From RYN-124 sp033851845 (GTDB taxonomy: Bacteria > Actinomycetota > Actinomycetes > Mycobacteriales > SCTD01): DNA of 64,000 nt. A program made the translations under genes and the position numbers. This document shows, in pieces, positions 52,777 to 61,417 of the stretch. The notes beneath the pieces were generated by a model. That model was not told the DNA's origin and did no database searches. It saw nothing but the letters and a program-made list of their open reading frames with translations. The first letter of the stretch is position 1. Every line of letters begins with the position of its first letter. The stretch covers positions 38,019 to 102,018 of the forward strand of contig JAWWOH010000104.1 in the NCBI GenBank assembly GCA_033851845.1. Reading direction: 5' to 3'.

Positions 52777-53710
52777 GCAGCTCGACCTCCGTCCCCTGTC
52801 CGGGTGTGCTGACGACGTTCACGGTCCCACCGAGACCGGCCACCCGTCCGCGGATCGACAACGCGACCCCCATCCGGCCGTCGCGTTCGGCGTCCTCCAA
52901 ACGGCCCGGCGCGATGCCTGGACCGTCGTCGCGCACGGACACCATCACGGCCGTGGGCTCGTCCTCGACGAGGACCCAGGACCGCGTGCCGCCGTGACGC
53001 AGCGCGTTGTCGACGGCGGCCCGCACGGCATCGGCGAGCTCGGTGGCGACAGCGGCCGGCAGCAGCACGGGTGAGGCCGGCAACGCCAGCTCGACCGCAG
53101 CCCGCCGAGGCAGCAGCGACGCAAGGTCGAGCTCGCCGACCGGGGTCGACGCGGGCCCCGACACGAGCCGCCGCAGTGATGCCTCCTGCTCTGCGGCCAG
53201 CCCGGCGAGCTCACGGTCGGCTGACGTGCGGCTGACCAGGGCGAGTGCCTGCAGCACGCCGTCGTGCACCTGCCGCGCCAGCCGCTCCCGCTCGGTCGCT
53301 GCTGCCTCGCGGTGCGCCGCTTCGGCAACCGCCCGCTCGGCCCGACGGGCCAGCTGCACGACGTAGCCGACGACCCCGCCGCCGAGCAACAGCAGCACGA
53401 TGCCGTCGGTCGTCGCCTGCGTGATCGTCCCGCGCTCGACGACGTCCGCCGCCGCGACCGCGACCGCCGCCAGCAAGCCGCCGGCGGGCCCGCCCCAGAT
53501 CGCCCACGCGAGGACCGGTGCCGCCGCCCAGCTCACGGTCACCGTCGGGTCGCCCGCATCGATGGACGCCCGCGACAGCACCCAGATCGAGGACAGCAGG
53601 GCGGCAAGGGTAAGCGCCAGATCGGCGACCAGCAGCGGCCAGCGACGCCGTCGCGCGTCGGCGTACAGGAAGGTCGCGAGGGCCGACCACAGGACCATGC
53701 CGAGCAGCAC
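52754..53710 (-). CDS. MacS-like sensor histidine kinase (N-terminus probably longer)
   Basis: HisKA_3-type kinase: membrane segments, then ERERLARQVHDGVLQALALV with the phosphoacceptor His, and an ATPase domain (AAVDNALRHGG, VRDDGPGIAPGRLEDAERDG). From the GTG at 53710 the first TM is cut short. The frame stays open upstream to 53888, and codons 53711-53851 encode LWRALAVYRFAALLYAAASV, a TM typical of MacS proteins, but no ATG/GTG/TTG exists there; a CTG at 53851 follows the acyltransferase stop by 1 nt. Confidence 0.85.
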   Translation of the reverse strand: MLLGMVLWSALATFLYADARRRRWPLLVADLALTLAALLSSIWVLSRASIDAGDPTVTVSWAAAPVLAWAIWGGPAGGLLAAVAVAAADVVERGTITQATTDGIVLLLLGGGVVGYVVQLARRAERAVAEAAHREAAATERERLARQVHDGVLQALALVSRTSADRELAGLAAEQEASLRRLVSGPASTPVGELDLASLLPRRAAVELALPASPVLLPAAVATELADAVRAAVDNALRHGGTRSWVLVEDEPTAVMVSVRDDGPGIAPGRLEDAERDGRMGVALSIRGRVAGLGGTVNVVSTPGQGTEVELRVPRAPG

Positions 53711-53852
53711 GGCGACGCCGAGCGAAGGGCGGGCGTACGACGAGTGGTGGGCAGCGACGCTGGCCGCGGCGTACAGCAGGGCCGCGAAGCGGTAGACGGC
53801 GAGCGCCCGCCACAGCGCGGTGTCGACCCGGAGAGCGAGGTCGAGCCTCAGC

Positions 53853-54593
53853 TCAGCTGGCCCGACGGGTCGGGCGCGGCGCGTCGCTCACCATCGCCTC
53901 GGTCGCGGCGATCCGCGACTCCTCGATGTCGGCCTTCGCCGCGGTGGCGTACTGGTCGACGTACTCCTGACCGGACAGCAGCATCAGCTCGTACATGATC
54001 TCGTCGGTGATCGAGCGCAGGACGAACCGGTCGCCCTCCATGCCCTTGTAGCGGCTGAAGTCGAGCGGCTTGCCGACGCGGATGCCGACCCGTCCGAGCT
54101 TGGGGATCTTCTTGCCGGTCGGCTGCACGACGTCGGTGTTGATCATCGCGACGGGAATGACAGGCACGCCGGCCTCGAGCGCCATCCGGGCCACGCCGGT
54201 CTTGCCCCGGTAGAGCCGCCCGTCCGGGGACCGGGTGCCCTCGGGGTAGAGGCCCAGTAGGTTGCCGCCGCCGAGGATGCGCAGGCCGGTGCGGAGCGCC
54301 GCCTCCGACGCCTTGCCGCCGCTGCGGTCGATAGGCACCTGTCCGACGCCGGCGAAGAAGCCTTTCGTCAGCTTGCCCTTCACGCCGCTGCCGGTGAAGT
54401 AGTCGGCCTTGGCCAGGAAGGTGATCCGGCGAGGTACGACGAGCGGCAGGAAGATGGAGTCCGAGAAGGACAGGTGGTTGCTCGCGAGGATCGCGCCGCC
54501 CTCGCTCGGGATGTGGTCGCCACCCTCGATCCAGGGACGGAACAACGTGCGCAGGATGGGCGTCAAGATCGCCTTGACGACCCAGTAGAACAC
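53853..54593 (-). CDS. plsC: 1-acylglycerol-3-phosphate acyltransferase (PlsC family)
   Basis: Acylates lysophosphatidic acid in phospholipid synthesis. 246 aa, with the HX4D motif in LASNHLSFSDSIFLP, YPEGTRSPDG and a hydrophobic N-terminal anchor. GTG at 54593 after AGGAGG. The mycobacterial homologue Rv2182c occupies a similar place in that genome. The sensor kinase gene follows at once. Confidence 0.92.
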   Translation of the reverse strand: MFYWVVKAILTPILRTLFRPWIEGGDHIPSEGGAILASNHLSFSDSIFLPLVVPRRITFLAKADYFTGSGVKGKLTKGFFAGVGQVPIDRSGGKASEAALRTGLRILGGGNLLGLYPEGTRSPDGRLYRGKTGVARMALEAGVPVIPVAMINTDVVQPTGKKIPKLGRVGIRVGKPLDFSRYKGMEGDRFVLRSITDEIMYELMLLSGQEYVDQYATAAKADIEESRIAATEAMVSDAPRPTRRAS

Positions 54594-54722
54594 CGCGCGC
54601 GCACCTCCTCTGGACGTCGGGCTGTAGCTGTCGACCCTAGGGGTCCGGCCTCCCAGGAGCAACGGGCGGCCGGAGGCGTGGCGTGCGACGATGGACGGAC
54701 CGTCCCAGGAGAGGTGTTCTGC

Positions 54723-55481
54723 GTGCCTGTGCTTCCCGGTGCCGAGCCGATCGACCTGCCTGGCGGGCCGGTCGGCGTCCTGCTCAGTCATGGCTTCACG
54801 GGCTCGACGCAGTCGATCCGACCGTGGGCCGAGCACCTGGCCGCAGCGGGCCTCGCCGTCAGCGCGCCACGGCTGCCGGGGCACGGCACCCGCTGGCAGG
54901 ACATGAACAAGACGCGGTGGTCCGACTGGTATGGCGAGCTCGAGCGTGCCTTCGACGACCTGCGCGCCCGGTGCGACTCGGTTTTCGTCATGGGCCTGTC
55001 GATGGGCGGCACGCTGGTGCTGCGACTCGCCGAGCAGCGGCCGGACCAGGTGGCGGGTGTCGTCGTCGTCAACGCGTCGCTGGCCAGCGAACGCAAGGAC
55101 GTCAAGCTCGCGCCGCTGCTGTCGAAGGTGATCCCCGCGTTCCCCGGTGTCGGCAGCGACATCAAGAAGGAAGGCGTGCAGGAGCTGGCCTACGACAAGG
55201 TGCCGCTCAAGGCGTTCGCCTCGCTGCAGCAGGCCTGGCCGGTCGTCGTCGGCGACCTCCATCGGATCACCTGCCCGGTGCTCGCCTATCGCAGCAGCGT
55301 CGACCACGTGGTCGAGCCGATCAGCGGCCGCGTCCTCGTCGAGGGCTGCGCCGGCGGCACCATCGAGGAGCGCGTCCTCGACAACAGCTACCACGTCGCA
55401 ACCCTCGACAACGACGCCCCGACGATCTTTGCGGGCAGTCTCGACTTCGTGCGGGCGCACGCGCCGGCTGCCACGCCCTGA
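54723..55481 (+). CDS. alpha/beta-hydrolase, carboxylesterase/monoacylglycerol lipase type
   Basis: A 252-residue esterase like Geobacillus Est30: oxyanion region LLSHGFTGSTQSI, LPGHGTRW, nucleophile Ser in VMGLSMGGTLVLRL, acid RSSVDHVV and His in DNSYHVATLD. Start set at GTG 54723; GTG 54714 is possible. Divergent from plsC, so a lipid turnover link is plausible. Confidence 0.87.
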   Translation: MPVLPGAEPIDLPGGPVGVLLSHGFTGSTQSIRPWAEHLAAAGLAVSAPRLPGHGTRWQDMNKTRWSDWYGELERAFDDLRARCDSVFVMGLSMGGTLVLRLAEQRPDQVAGVVVVNASLASERKDVKLAPLLSKVIPAFPGVGSDIKKEGVQELAYDKVPLKAFASLQQAWPVVVGDLHRITCPVLAYRSSVDHVVEPISGRVLVEGCAGGTIEERVLDNSYHVATLDNDAPTIFAGSLDFVRAHAPAATP

Positions 55482-55484
55482 GCC

Positions 55485-56384
55485 GTGGACATCGTCCCCC
55501 AGCCGCCCAGCGGGCGACGAGACAACGGCCTCTCCTCGGCTGAGTGGGGGGCGTTGGTCGACCTCGATCCGAGGCTGTCGGAGGCACTGCTGGTCAGCCT
55601 GGCTGCGGTCGGTGTAGCGGCGTACGTCGAGCCGGCGGCCGGCACGGTCGACACGGTCTCCAGGGCGGTGGCGCTGCCGAAGCGCCCGCTCGACCGGCTC
55701 TGGGTGGACGCCGCGCGCGCCGACGAGGCGCGCAGTGTCGTCTCCGCGGAGGTCGCTGAGCTGACGGCGCTGCTCGCCGAGGAGGACCCCGGCGCAACCG
55801 CGCACGGGTTCGTCCAGCCGGTCCCGAGGACAGCCGCGACCAAGGTGCTGCAGCCACCGCGGTTGCCCCAGCCGCCGGCGCGGCCCGGTGCCGTCGTACC
55901 TTCCGACTTCTCCCCTGTCAGCGACAACGACGCCGCCTGGCAGCAGATCGTCGAGGGGTTCGGGAAGGACCTCGACTCCCCTGTTCCCCCGTGGCCGGTG
56001 TCCGAGGACGTCGACGACGACCGCACCATCGCGGATGAGGCGGCCACGTCCCGCCGGCTGCGCCGACGCAACGACCCCGACGTCAGCGAGGACGACGCGC
56101 TGCCGGCCTGGCTCGAGCCGGATGCGCTCGAGGACGACGGCCACTACGTGCCACCCCCACCGCCGCCGATCCCCAAGGTGCGGCGGCACACGGTCGGCTC
56201 GCTGGTGGCGCTCACGGTTGGCCTCGTGCTCGTCTTCGCACCGAACCTCGTCGGCCAGGTGCAGTCCGTCGGTCTGGGCATCGTCGGGATCGCGCTGATG
56301 CTGGGGGGCGCCGGGGCCCTCGTCTGGCACATGCGGGATGCTCCGCCGACCGACAGCGGCCCGGACGACGGCGCCGTCGTCTGA
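55485..56384 (+). CDS. hypothetical acidic protein with C-terminal membrane hairpin
   Basis: A 299-residue protein: about 200 soluble residues rich in Asp, Glu and Pro (VPPPPPPIPKVRRH precedes the membrane), then two TM helices (about 236-275) and a short acidic tail. The N-terminal half (SEALLVSLAAVGVAAYVEPA, then WVDAARADEARSVV) resembles the DUF2007-type fold. It starts 3 nt after the esterase stop and is probably co-expressed with it. Function unknown. Confidence 0.75.
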   Translation: MDIVPQPPSGRRDNGLSSAEWGALVDLDPRLSEALLVSLAAVGVAAYVEPAAGTVDTVSRAVALPKRPLDRLWVDAARADEARSVVSAEVAELTALLAEEDPGATAHGFVQPVPRTAATKVLQPPRLPQPPARPGAVVPSDFSPVSDNDAAWQQIVEGFGKDLDSPVPPWPVSEDVDDDRTIADEAATSRRLRRRNDPDVSEDDALPAWLEPDALEDDGHYVPPPPPPIPKVRRHTVGSLVALTVGLVLVFAPNLVGQVQSVGLGIVGIALMLGGAGALVWHMRDAPPTDSGPDDGAVV

Positions 56385-56408
56385 GGGTGCAGACAGCGAG
56401 GAGAGCGC

Positions 56409-57638
56409 GTGCCGGCGAGTGAGACCGTCGAGGTCAGCGGCCACCTGATGGACTCCGGTGTGCTCGCCCTCGTGCTCGACGACGTGCTCGGGTACGGCGG
56501 CGACTACCGCATCGACCGGCTGGACGTCGGTCGCGCCCACGACGACGAGTCCTACGCGCGCATCGTCGTGACGGCCGACGACGCGGAGGCACTGCAGCGA
56601 CTGCTGATGCGGCTGCAGGCGCACGGCGTGAACCAGGTCGACCCTGGCCAGGCGCTGCTCCGGCCCTGCGACCGCGACGGAGTGTTCCCCGACGACTTCT
56701 ACTCCACGACGAACCTCGAGACCGTCGTCCGGCTCGACGGCGAGTGGGTTCCGGTCGAGCAGCCGGAGATGGACTGCGGGCTCGTCGTGGAGGGCGGCCG
56801 GGTGCACACCGTGCCCGTGTCGGACGTCAAGGCGGGGCAGCAGGTTGTCTGCGGCGCCTCCGGCGTGAAGGTGGTGCTGCCGGCCCGGGAGCACAGCGCC
56901 AACGACGCCTTCGAGTTCATGTCTTCCGCAGTGTCGAGTGAGAAGCCGCAAGCCCTGCTGGTGCGGCAGATCGCGCAGCGGATGCGCGAGGTGAAGTCCG
57001 ACGGCGGGAAGATCCTGTGGGTCGGCGGGCCCGCGATCGTGCACACCGGTGCAGCGCCTGCGATGGTCGCGCTCGTCGAGCACGACTTCGTCGACGTCCT
57101 CTTCGCCGGCAACGCGCTCGCGACGCACGACATCGAGTCAGCGCTGTACGGCACATCGCTGGGGGTGGATCTCGCGCACGGCAAGGGCGTCGAGCACGGG
57201 CACGAGCACCACATCCGCGCGATCAACACGATCCGGCGGTCGGGGTCGATCGCTGCCGCCGTGGCAGACGGGACGCTGACCGCCGGCGTCATGCACGCGA
57301 TGGTGCGGCACGCCAAGGAGTTCGTACTCGTCGGCTCGGTGCGCGACGACGGTCCCCTTCCCGACGTCTACACCGACGTCATCGAGGGACAGCGGGCGAT
57401 GCGCGCGCACCTACCCGGCGTCGGCTTCGCCATCATGGTCGCGACGATGCTGCACTCGATCGCGACCGGGAACATCCTGCCCGCGTCGGTTCCCTTGGTG
57501 TCGGTCGACATCAACCCCGCCACGGTGACCAAGCTGGCCGACCGGGGCTCGTCGCAGGCGGTCGGCATCGTCACCGACATCGGCCTGTTCCTCGAGCAGC
57601 TGGCTCGCGAGCTCGTGCCGGCGTACCAGGGCGCCTAG
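56409..57638 (+). CDS. TIGR00300/LOR-SDH family protein (ornithine cyclodeaminase-like)
   Basis: A 409-residue protein of the family also found as the C-terminal part of cyanobacterial AgrE and as archaeal ornithine cyclodeaminase. Start VEVSGHLMDSGVLALVLDDV; core VGGPAIVHTGAAPAMVALVE, LFAGNALATHDIESALYGTS and VDINPATVTKLADRGSSQAV in a Rossmann-type NAD site. Likely converts ornithine to proline and ammonia, but in actinobacteria this is untested. Ends overlap the convergent acetyltransferase by 4 nt. Confidence 0.85.
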   Translation: MPASETVEVSGHLMDSGVLALVLDDVLGYGGDYRIDRLDVGRAHDDESYARIVVTADDAEALQRLLMRLQAHGVNQVDPGQALLRPCDRDGVFPDDFYSTTNLETVVRLDGEWVPVEQPEMDCGLVVEGGRVHTVPVSDVKAGQQVVCGASGVKVVLPAREHSANDAFEFMSSAVSSEKPQALLVRQIAQRMREVKSDGGKILWVGGPAIVHTGAAPAMVALVEHDFVDVLFAGNALATHDIESALYGTSLGVDLAHGKGVEHGHEHHIRAINTIRRSGSIAAAVADGTLTAGVMHAMVRHAKEFVLVGSVRDDGPLPDVYTDVIEGQRAMRAHLPGVGFAIMVATMLHSIATGNILPASVPLVSVDINPATVTKLADRGSSQAVGIVTDIGLFLEQLARELVPAYQGA

Positions 57639-58177
57639 GGCTCCCACGCCCGGGGCTCGGGTGGGCGTGCGGGTGGCGGGCAGAGCGGCAGCTGCCACCA
57701 GCCGACGTCGTGCCAGCTGCCCGACTTGAAGCCCACGCCGGTGAACACGCCGACGGGTGCGAATCCCAGCGACTCGTGCAGAGCGACGCTCGCCTCGTTC
57801 GGCAGCGTGATGCCGGCCAGTGCCCGCACGTAACCGAGATCGCGCACCTTGGCGAGCAGCTCGCCGTACAGCGCGCGGCCGGTGCCCTGCCGGTGCTCCG
57901 ACGCGCGCAGGTAGACCGACACCTCGACCGACCATCGATAGGCACGTCGAGCCCGGTGCCGTGAGGCGTACGCAAAGCCGACCACGTCGCCGGCGCGTGT
58001 CGCCACCAGCCACGGCAGCCGCGGCTGGTCGAGAATCCGACCGGCCATCTCGGCCTCGCCCGGCGGCACCTGCTCGAACGAGGCAACCGAGCTCTCGACG
58101 TACGGCGCGTAGATCCGCGCGATCGCCGCGGCGTCCGTCACGGTGCCCGGTCGGACGGCGATGATGGCGGGCCTCAC
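57635..58177 (-). CDS. GNAT acetyltransferase, phosphinothricin acetyltransferase (Pat/YncA) family
   Basis: A 180-residue enzyme: IARIYAPYVESSVASFEQVP, acetyl-CoA site RASEHRQGTGRALYGELLAK and the Pat-type ending GFAPVGVFTGVGFKSGSWHD plus VGWWQ. Relatives acetylate phosphinothricin, methionine sulfoximine or amino acids. GTG start. Apparently monocistronic. Confidence 0.88.
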   Translation of the reverse strand: MRPAIIAVRPGTVTDAAAIARIYAPYVESSVASFEQVPPGEAEMAGRILDQPRLPWLVATRAGDVVGFAYASRHRARRAYRWSVEVSVYLRASEHRQGTGRALYGELLAKVRDLGYVRALAGITLPNEASVALHESLGFAPVGVFTGVGFKSGSWHDVGWWQLPLCPPPARPPEPRAWEP

Positions 58178-58338
58178 GTGGCCCGACGGTAGTAGTCGTC
58201 CCTCGTTGGGATGGCCGCGAGTAGTCCGAGCAGGGGAAAACGCCGGGTCGTCCGCCGCAATGGCGGCAGTGCGGTCTCACCGCGCGTACCGTCGAAGGAC
58301 CTCAGGCAGTTGGGGCAGCCATGCCGGCGGGGGGTCCC

Positions 58339-58533
58339 ATGCGCAGGAACAGTGTCAGCCCCGCGGTCTCGATCGAGGTCTCCCTCGAGGACGGCCGGGC
58401 CGTGATCTCCTGCGGACGCTGCGGTGTTCAGCAGGTGCTCTGGACGCGCGTCGATCTGGCGAGTGACGGGTTGGCGGCGCTGTTCACCGAGGAGCATCTC
58501 GCCTGCACACCCAGGCGACGCGACGACGACTGA
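58339..58533 (+). CDS. small hypothetical protein with CGRCG knuckle, 64 aa
   Basis: ORF from ATG 58339 (an ATG at 58321 is alternative) reading SIEVSLEDGRAVISCGRCGV, then VDLASDGLAALFTEEHLACT and a basic-acidic tail. Two close Cys plus a later Cys suggest metal binding. Codon pattern is coding-like. The 160 nt upstream show no other gene. Function unknown. Confidence 0.55.
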   Translation: MRRNSVSPAVSIEVSLEDGRAVISCGRCGVQQVLWTRVDLASDGLAALFTEEHLACTPRRRDDD

Positions 58534-58535
58534 CC

Positions 58536-59174
58536 TCAGTCACAGCGCACCAGCTCGGCAACGATCGGCAGGTGGTCGCTGACCGGTCCCGCGTCGAGCA
58601 CCTGACACGACCTCGCTCGCCACGACGGCACCACGAAGAGCGCATCGATGCGACGCCGCAGGTTCGCAACGCTGAACGTCGGACCGAGCCCGGCTGCGAT
58701 GTCTTCGAGTCCTCGCGACAGCGCGCTCCAAGCCGGCCCCCCGGGCTCCTCGTTGACGTCCGCGCCGACGACGTCGTACGCCGCCTCGCGCAGCCTGAGC
58801 GCGTTGCCGAGTCGCGCCGTCGCATCGAGGTCGAGATGCGTGCCGAGCACCGACACCTGCTGCCCCTCGAGCTCCAGCATGGCCGCAACGGCACCGCGCC
58901 GGTGCAGCCCGGGTCGCTTGGGCAGCAGGATGTCGTACGCCGAAACGACCCGGACCCGCATCGAGCAGAGCAGCAGGTTCCCCGCCGCGGGTCGGCCGCC
59001 GGTGACGACGACGAGACCGGACTCGCGAGCCAGCCGGGCGCACTTCGAACGCCATCGCCACAGCCGCGGTGCCTCCTGGATGAGCGCGATGTCAGGAGCG
59101 GCAGCGCGGATCACCCGCGCGACCCCGGCGGCGTCGTCGCGCAGCGACCGGACGTTCCAGGTGAGGACCCTCAC
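58536..59174 (-). CDS. endonuclease/exonuclease/phosphatase family protein
   Basis: A 212-residue EEP-fold hydrolase: VRVLTWNVRSLRDD with the first Asn, LIQEAP with the metal Glu, GTHLDLDATAR, VGADVNEEPG and a final SDHLPIVAEL holding the catalytic Asp-His. Acts on DNA, nucleotides or phosphoesters; exact role open. GTG overlaps the carbamate kinase stop. Confidence 0.87.
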   Translation of the reverse strand: MRVLTWNVRSLRDDAAGVARVIRAAAPDIALIQEAPRLWRWRSKCARLARESGLVVVTGGRPAAGNLLLCSMRVRVVSAYDILLPKRPGLHRRGAVAAMLELEGQQVSVLGTHLDLDATARLGNALRLREAAYDVVGADVNEEPGGPAWSALSRGLEDIAAGLGPTFSVANLRRRIDALFVVPSWRARSCQVLDAGPVSDHLPIVAELVRCD

Positions 59175-60103
59175 CCGGGCACGATGGCGGTGCCGGCCTC
59201 CCCGCGCACCGCTGCCGCCGCGTCCGCGAGAGCCGCGATGACCGCCGTACCGCCGCCCTCGGCGAAGTCGGCGCACGCCTCGACCTTCGGTCCCATCGAA
59301 CCGCTCGGGAACTCCCCCGCGTCAAGCAGCCGGCGCGCCTCCGTGACCGTCAGCTCGTCGAGCGAGCGCGCCCCCGGCGTACCGAACCCGACCTGAACCT
59401 TCGCGACCTCGGTGAGGATGAGCAGCTGGTCGGCGCCGACCGCGCGGGCGAGCAGAGCGGCCGTGCGGTCCTTGTCGATGACGGCTTCGACCCCGCGCAT
59501 CCGCCCGCGGTGCTCGACGACCGGAATCCCGCCACCCCCGGCAGCGACAACGACGTGCCCGGCATCGACGAGCGCGCGCAGCGGCGCCTCCTCCACGAAG
59601 CGCACGGGCAGCGGCGACGCAACGACCCGGCGCCACCTCCCGCCGGGCTGAATCGCGAACACGTGACCGCTCTCGTGCGCGATCCGCTGCGCGGTCGGTC
59701 GGTCGTAGCCGGGCCCGACCGGCTTCGACGGCCGACGGAACGCCGGGTCCCGGCCGTTGACGACGACCTGCGTGACGAGGCAGAGCACCCGCGACTCGAC
59801 GTTGGCGGCCCGCAGCGCGTTGTCGAGCGACTGGGCGATGAGGTAGCCGAGCTGTCCCTGGCTCTCGGCGCCGCAGACGTCCATCGGCATCGGCGGGACC
59901 TGCGTGGCAGCGAGCTCCTGCTGCAGCAGGATCCGGCCGACCTGAGGACCGTTGCCGTGAGTGAGCACCAGCGAGACGCCGGAGGCGACCAACGCAGCGA
60001 GCGCCTTGCCAGTGGAGGCGAGTGCGGTCCGCATCTCCTCGACACTGCCGCTGCCGCCGGTCGGGCTGAGCGCGTTGCCGCCGAGAGCGGCGACCACCCG
60101 CAC
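59171..60103 (-). CDS. arcC: carbamate kinase
   Basis: Interconverts carbamoyl phosphate plus ADP and ATP plus carbamate. 310 aa: ALGGNALSP, LTHGNGPQVGRILLQQEL, GVEAVIDKDRTAALLA, LTEVAKVQVGFGTP and FPSGSMGPKVEACADF, all diagnostic. GTG start 2 nt after the ROK stop. No arcA or arcB lies nearby; the TIGR00300 gene 2 kb away hints at arginine/ornithine breakdown. Confidence 0.93.
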   Translation of the reverse strand: MRVVAALGGNALSPTGGSGSVEEMRTALASTGKALAALVASGVSLVLTHGNGPQVGRILLQQELAATQVPPMPMDVCGAESQGQLGYLIAQSLDNALRAANVESRVLCLVTQVVVNGRDPAFRRPSKPVGPGYDRPTAQRIAHESGHVFAIQPGGRWRRVVASPLPVRFVEEAPLRALVDAGHVVVAAGGGGIPVVEHRGRMRGVEAVIDKDRTAALLARAVGADQLLILTEVAKVQVGFGTPGARSLDELTVTEARRLLDAGEFPSGSMGPKVEACADFAEGGGTAVIAALADAAAAVRGEAGTAIVPG

Positions 60104-60105
60104 GT

Positions 60106-61050
60106 TCAGCGAGCTCGTGCGAGGTCGGCAGCGCCGACCATGCCGGCCTCGTTGCCGAGCTCCGCCACCCGGATCTCGGCGATCGGCCGGTGCGTCCCGC
60201 CCGTCAGCTGCTCGGCGAAGACCCGCCGGGCGGGTGCGAGCAGCAGCTCACCCGCGTCGGCCACCCCGCCACCCACGACGAACAGCGCAGGGTCGAGGAC
60301 AGCGGCCAGGTCCGCCAGGCCCTGCCCCAGCCACATGCCCATCTCCTCGAAGCAGGCGACCGCGGCGGGGTCGCCCTCACGGGCCGCCTGGGTCACCTCG
60401 AACGACTCGATGCCCTCCGGCTCGCCCCCACCGAGCGCGAGCAGCCGCGCGCCGTAATCCGGCCAGACGTCCGCGATCTCGCGCGCCTCGCGCAGCAGGG
60501 CGCGGCCGGAGCAGTACTGCTCCCAGCATCCGCTCTGGCCGCACCCGCAGCGCCGGCCGTTCGGCACGACGCGCATGTGGCCGAACTCCGCGCCGATCCC
60601 GAAGCGGCCCCTGTAGAGAGCACCGTCCAGCACGATGCCGCCGCCGATGCCGGTGCCGACCGTCACGCAGACCAGGTCGCGGGCATCACGACCGGCGCCG
60701 AAGCGGAACTCCGCCCAGGCGGCCGCGTTGGCGTCGTTCTCGACGACGACCGGCAGTCCGACGCGGCGGGCGACGTCATCCCGCAAGGGCTCGCCGCGCC
60801 ACACGAGGTTGGGCGCAAAGAGGACGGTCGACCGCGCCGCGTCGACGAAGCCGGCCGCGCCGATGCCGACCGCTTCGACGTCGTACTCGCGCCGCAGCTC
60901 CGTGACGACCGCCTCGATCGTCTCCTCGACGTGCTTCGGCGACTCGCTCGGCGTCGGTCGGCGGGTGCTGACGAGGACCTTGCCCTCGTCGTCGACGACC
61001 CCGGCCGCGACCTTCGTCCCGCCGACGTCGACCCCGATCGTGAAGCTCAT
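60106..61050 (-). CDS. glcK: ROK-family glucokinase
   Basis: Phosphorylates glucose. 314 aa: phosphate loop IGVDVGGTKVAAGVV, VENDANAAAWAEFRFG, VTVGTGIGGGIV and zinc motif CGCGQSGCWEQYCSG. This matches actinobacterial GlcK, which also takes part in carbon catabolite control in Streptomyces. Other ROK sugar kinases remain possible. Confidence 0.92.
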   Translation of the reverse strand: MSFTIGVDVGGTKVAAGVVDDEGKVLVSTRRPTPSESPKHVEETIEAVVTELRREYDVEAVGIGAAGFVDAARSTVLFAPNLVWRGEPLRDDVARRVGLPVVVENDANAAAWAEFRFGAGRDARDLVCVTVGTGIGGGIVLDGALYRGRFGIGAEFGHMRVVPNGRRCGCGQSGCWEQYCSGRALLREAREIADVWPDYGARLLALGGGEPEGIESFEVTQAAREGDPAAVACFEEMGMWLGQGLADLAAVLDPALFVVGGGVADAGELLLAPARRVFAEQLTGGTHRPIAEIRVAELGNEAGMVGAADLARAR

Positions 61051-61102
61051 TCGGGGTCCCCGACGCGTCGTGAGCGCCAGCGAGCGACCTGTTGGGGTGT
61101 AT

Positions 61103-61417
61103 TCATTCCGCCTCGCTCACGGAGATGTGCTGCACGGTTGCGCCGCGCCGGGCCGACTCGTCAGGCGCTGGCGTGGACACGGCCGTCTTCAACGCCGCGA
61201 CGAACGACGCCGCGGCGTCCAGCATGTGCTCCACCGCCTCGGGACGCACGTGCCGCAGCACGCCGATGCCCTGGCAGACCGGGCACACCTGGCACTCCGC
61301 GGACCCGGTGGCGATGTGCTGCTCGTCGAGGACGTGCGACGCCTTGCGACGGGCCCAGTCCTCCATCGCGGCGAAGAGCTTGACCGCTTCCTCGGCGGCG
61401 CTGCCGACGTCGTTCAC
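61103..61417 (-). CDS. hypothetical protein with CxVCPVC pair, 104 aa (DUF5304-like)
   Basis: Small soluble protein with EAVKLFAAMEDWARRKASHV, then a three-Cys ECQVCPVCQG turn that could bind zinc, and a helical end VEHMLDAAASFVAALKTAV. Similar short proteins follow ArsA-like ATPase genes in streptomycetes. GTG overlaps the ATPase stop (GTGA), so the two are coupled. Function unknown. Confidence 0.78.
   Translation of the reverse strand: MNDVGSAAEEAVKLFAAMEDWARRKASHVLDEQHIATGSAECQVCPVCQGIGVLRHVRPEAVEHMLDAAASFVAALKTAVSTPAPDESARRGATVQHISVSEAE

Noticed and set aside
53853..57128. A 1,091-codon open frame on the minus strand that extends plsC upstream
   Set aside because: Only its last 246 codons match a family (PlsC). 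The rest lies antisense to the esterase, the acidic membrane protein and the TIGR00300 gene and has the low-complexity composition of a mirror frame in GC-rich DNA.
58178..58338. A gene in the gap between the acetyltransferase and the CGRCG mini-protein
   Set aside because: Frames here are short and Arg/Ser-rich with no ribosome site or family motif; I see no supported feature.
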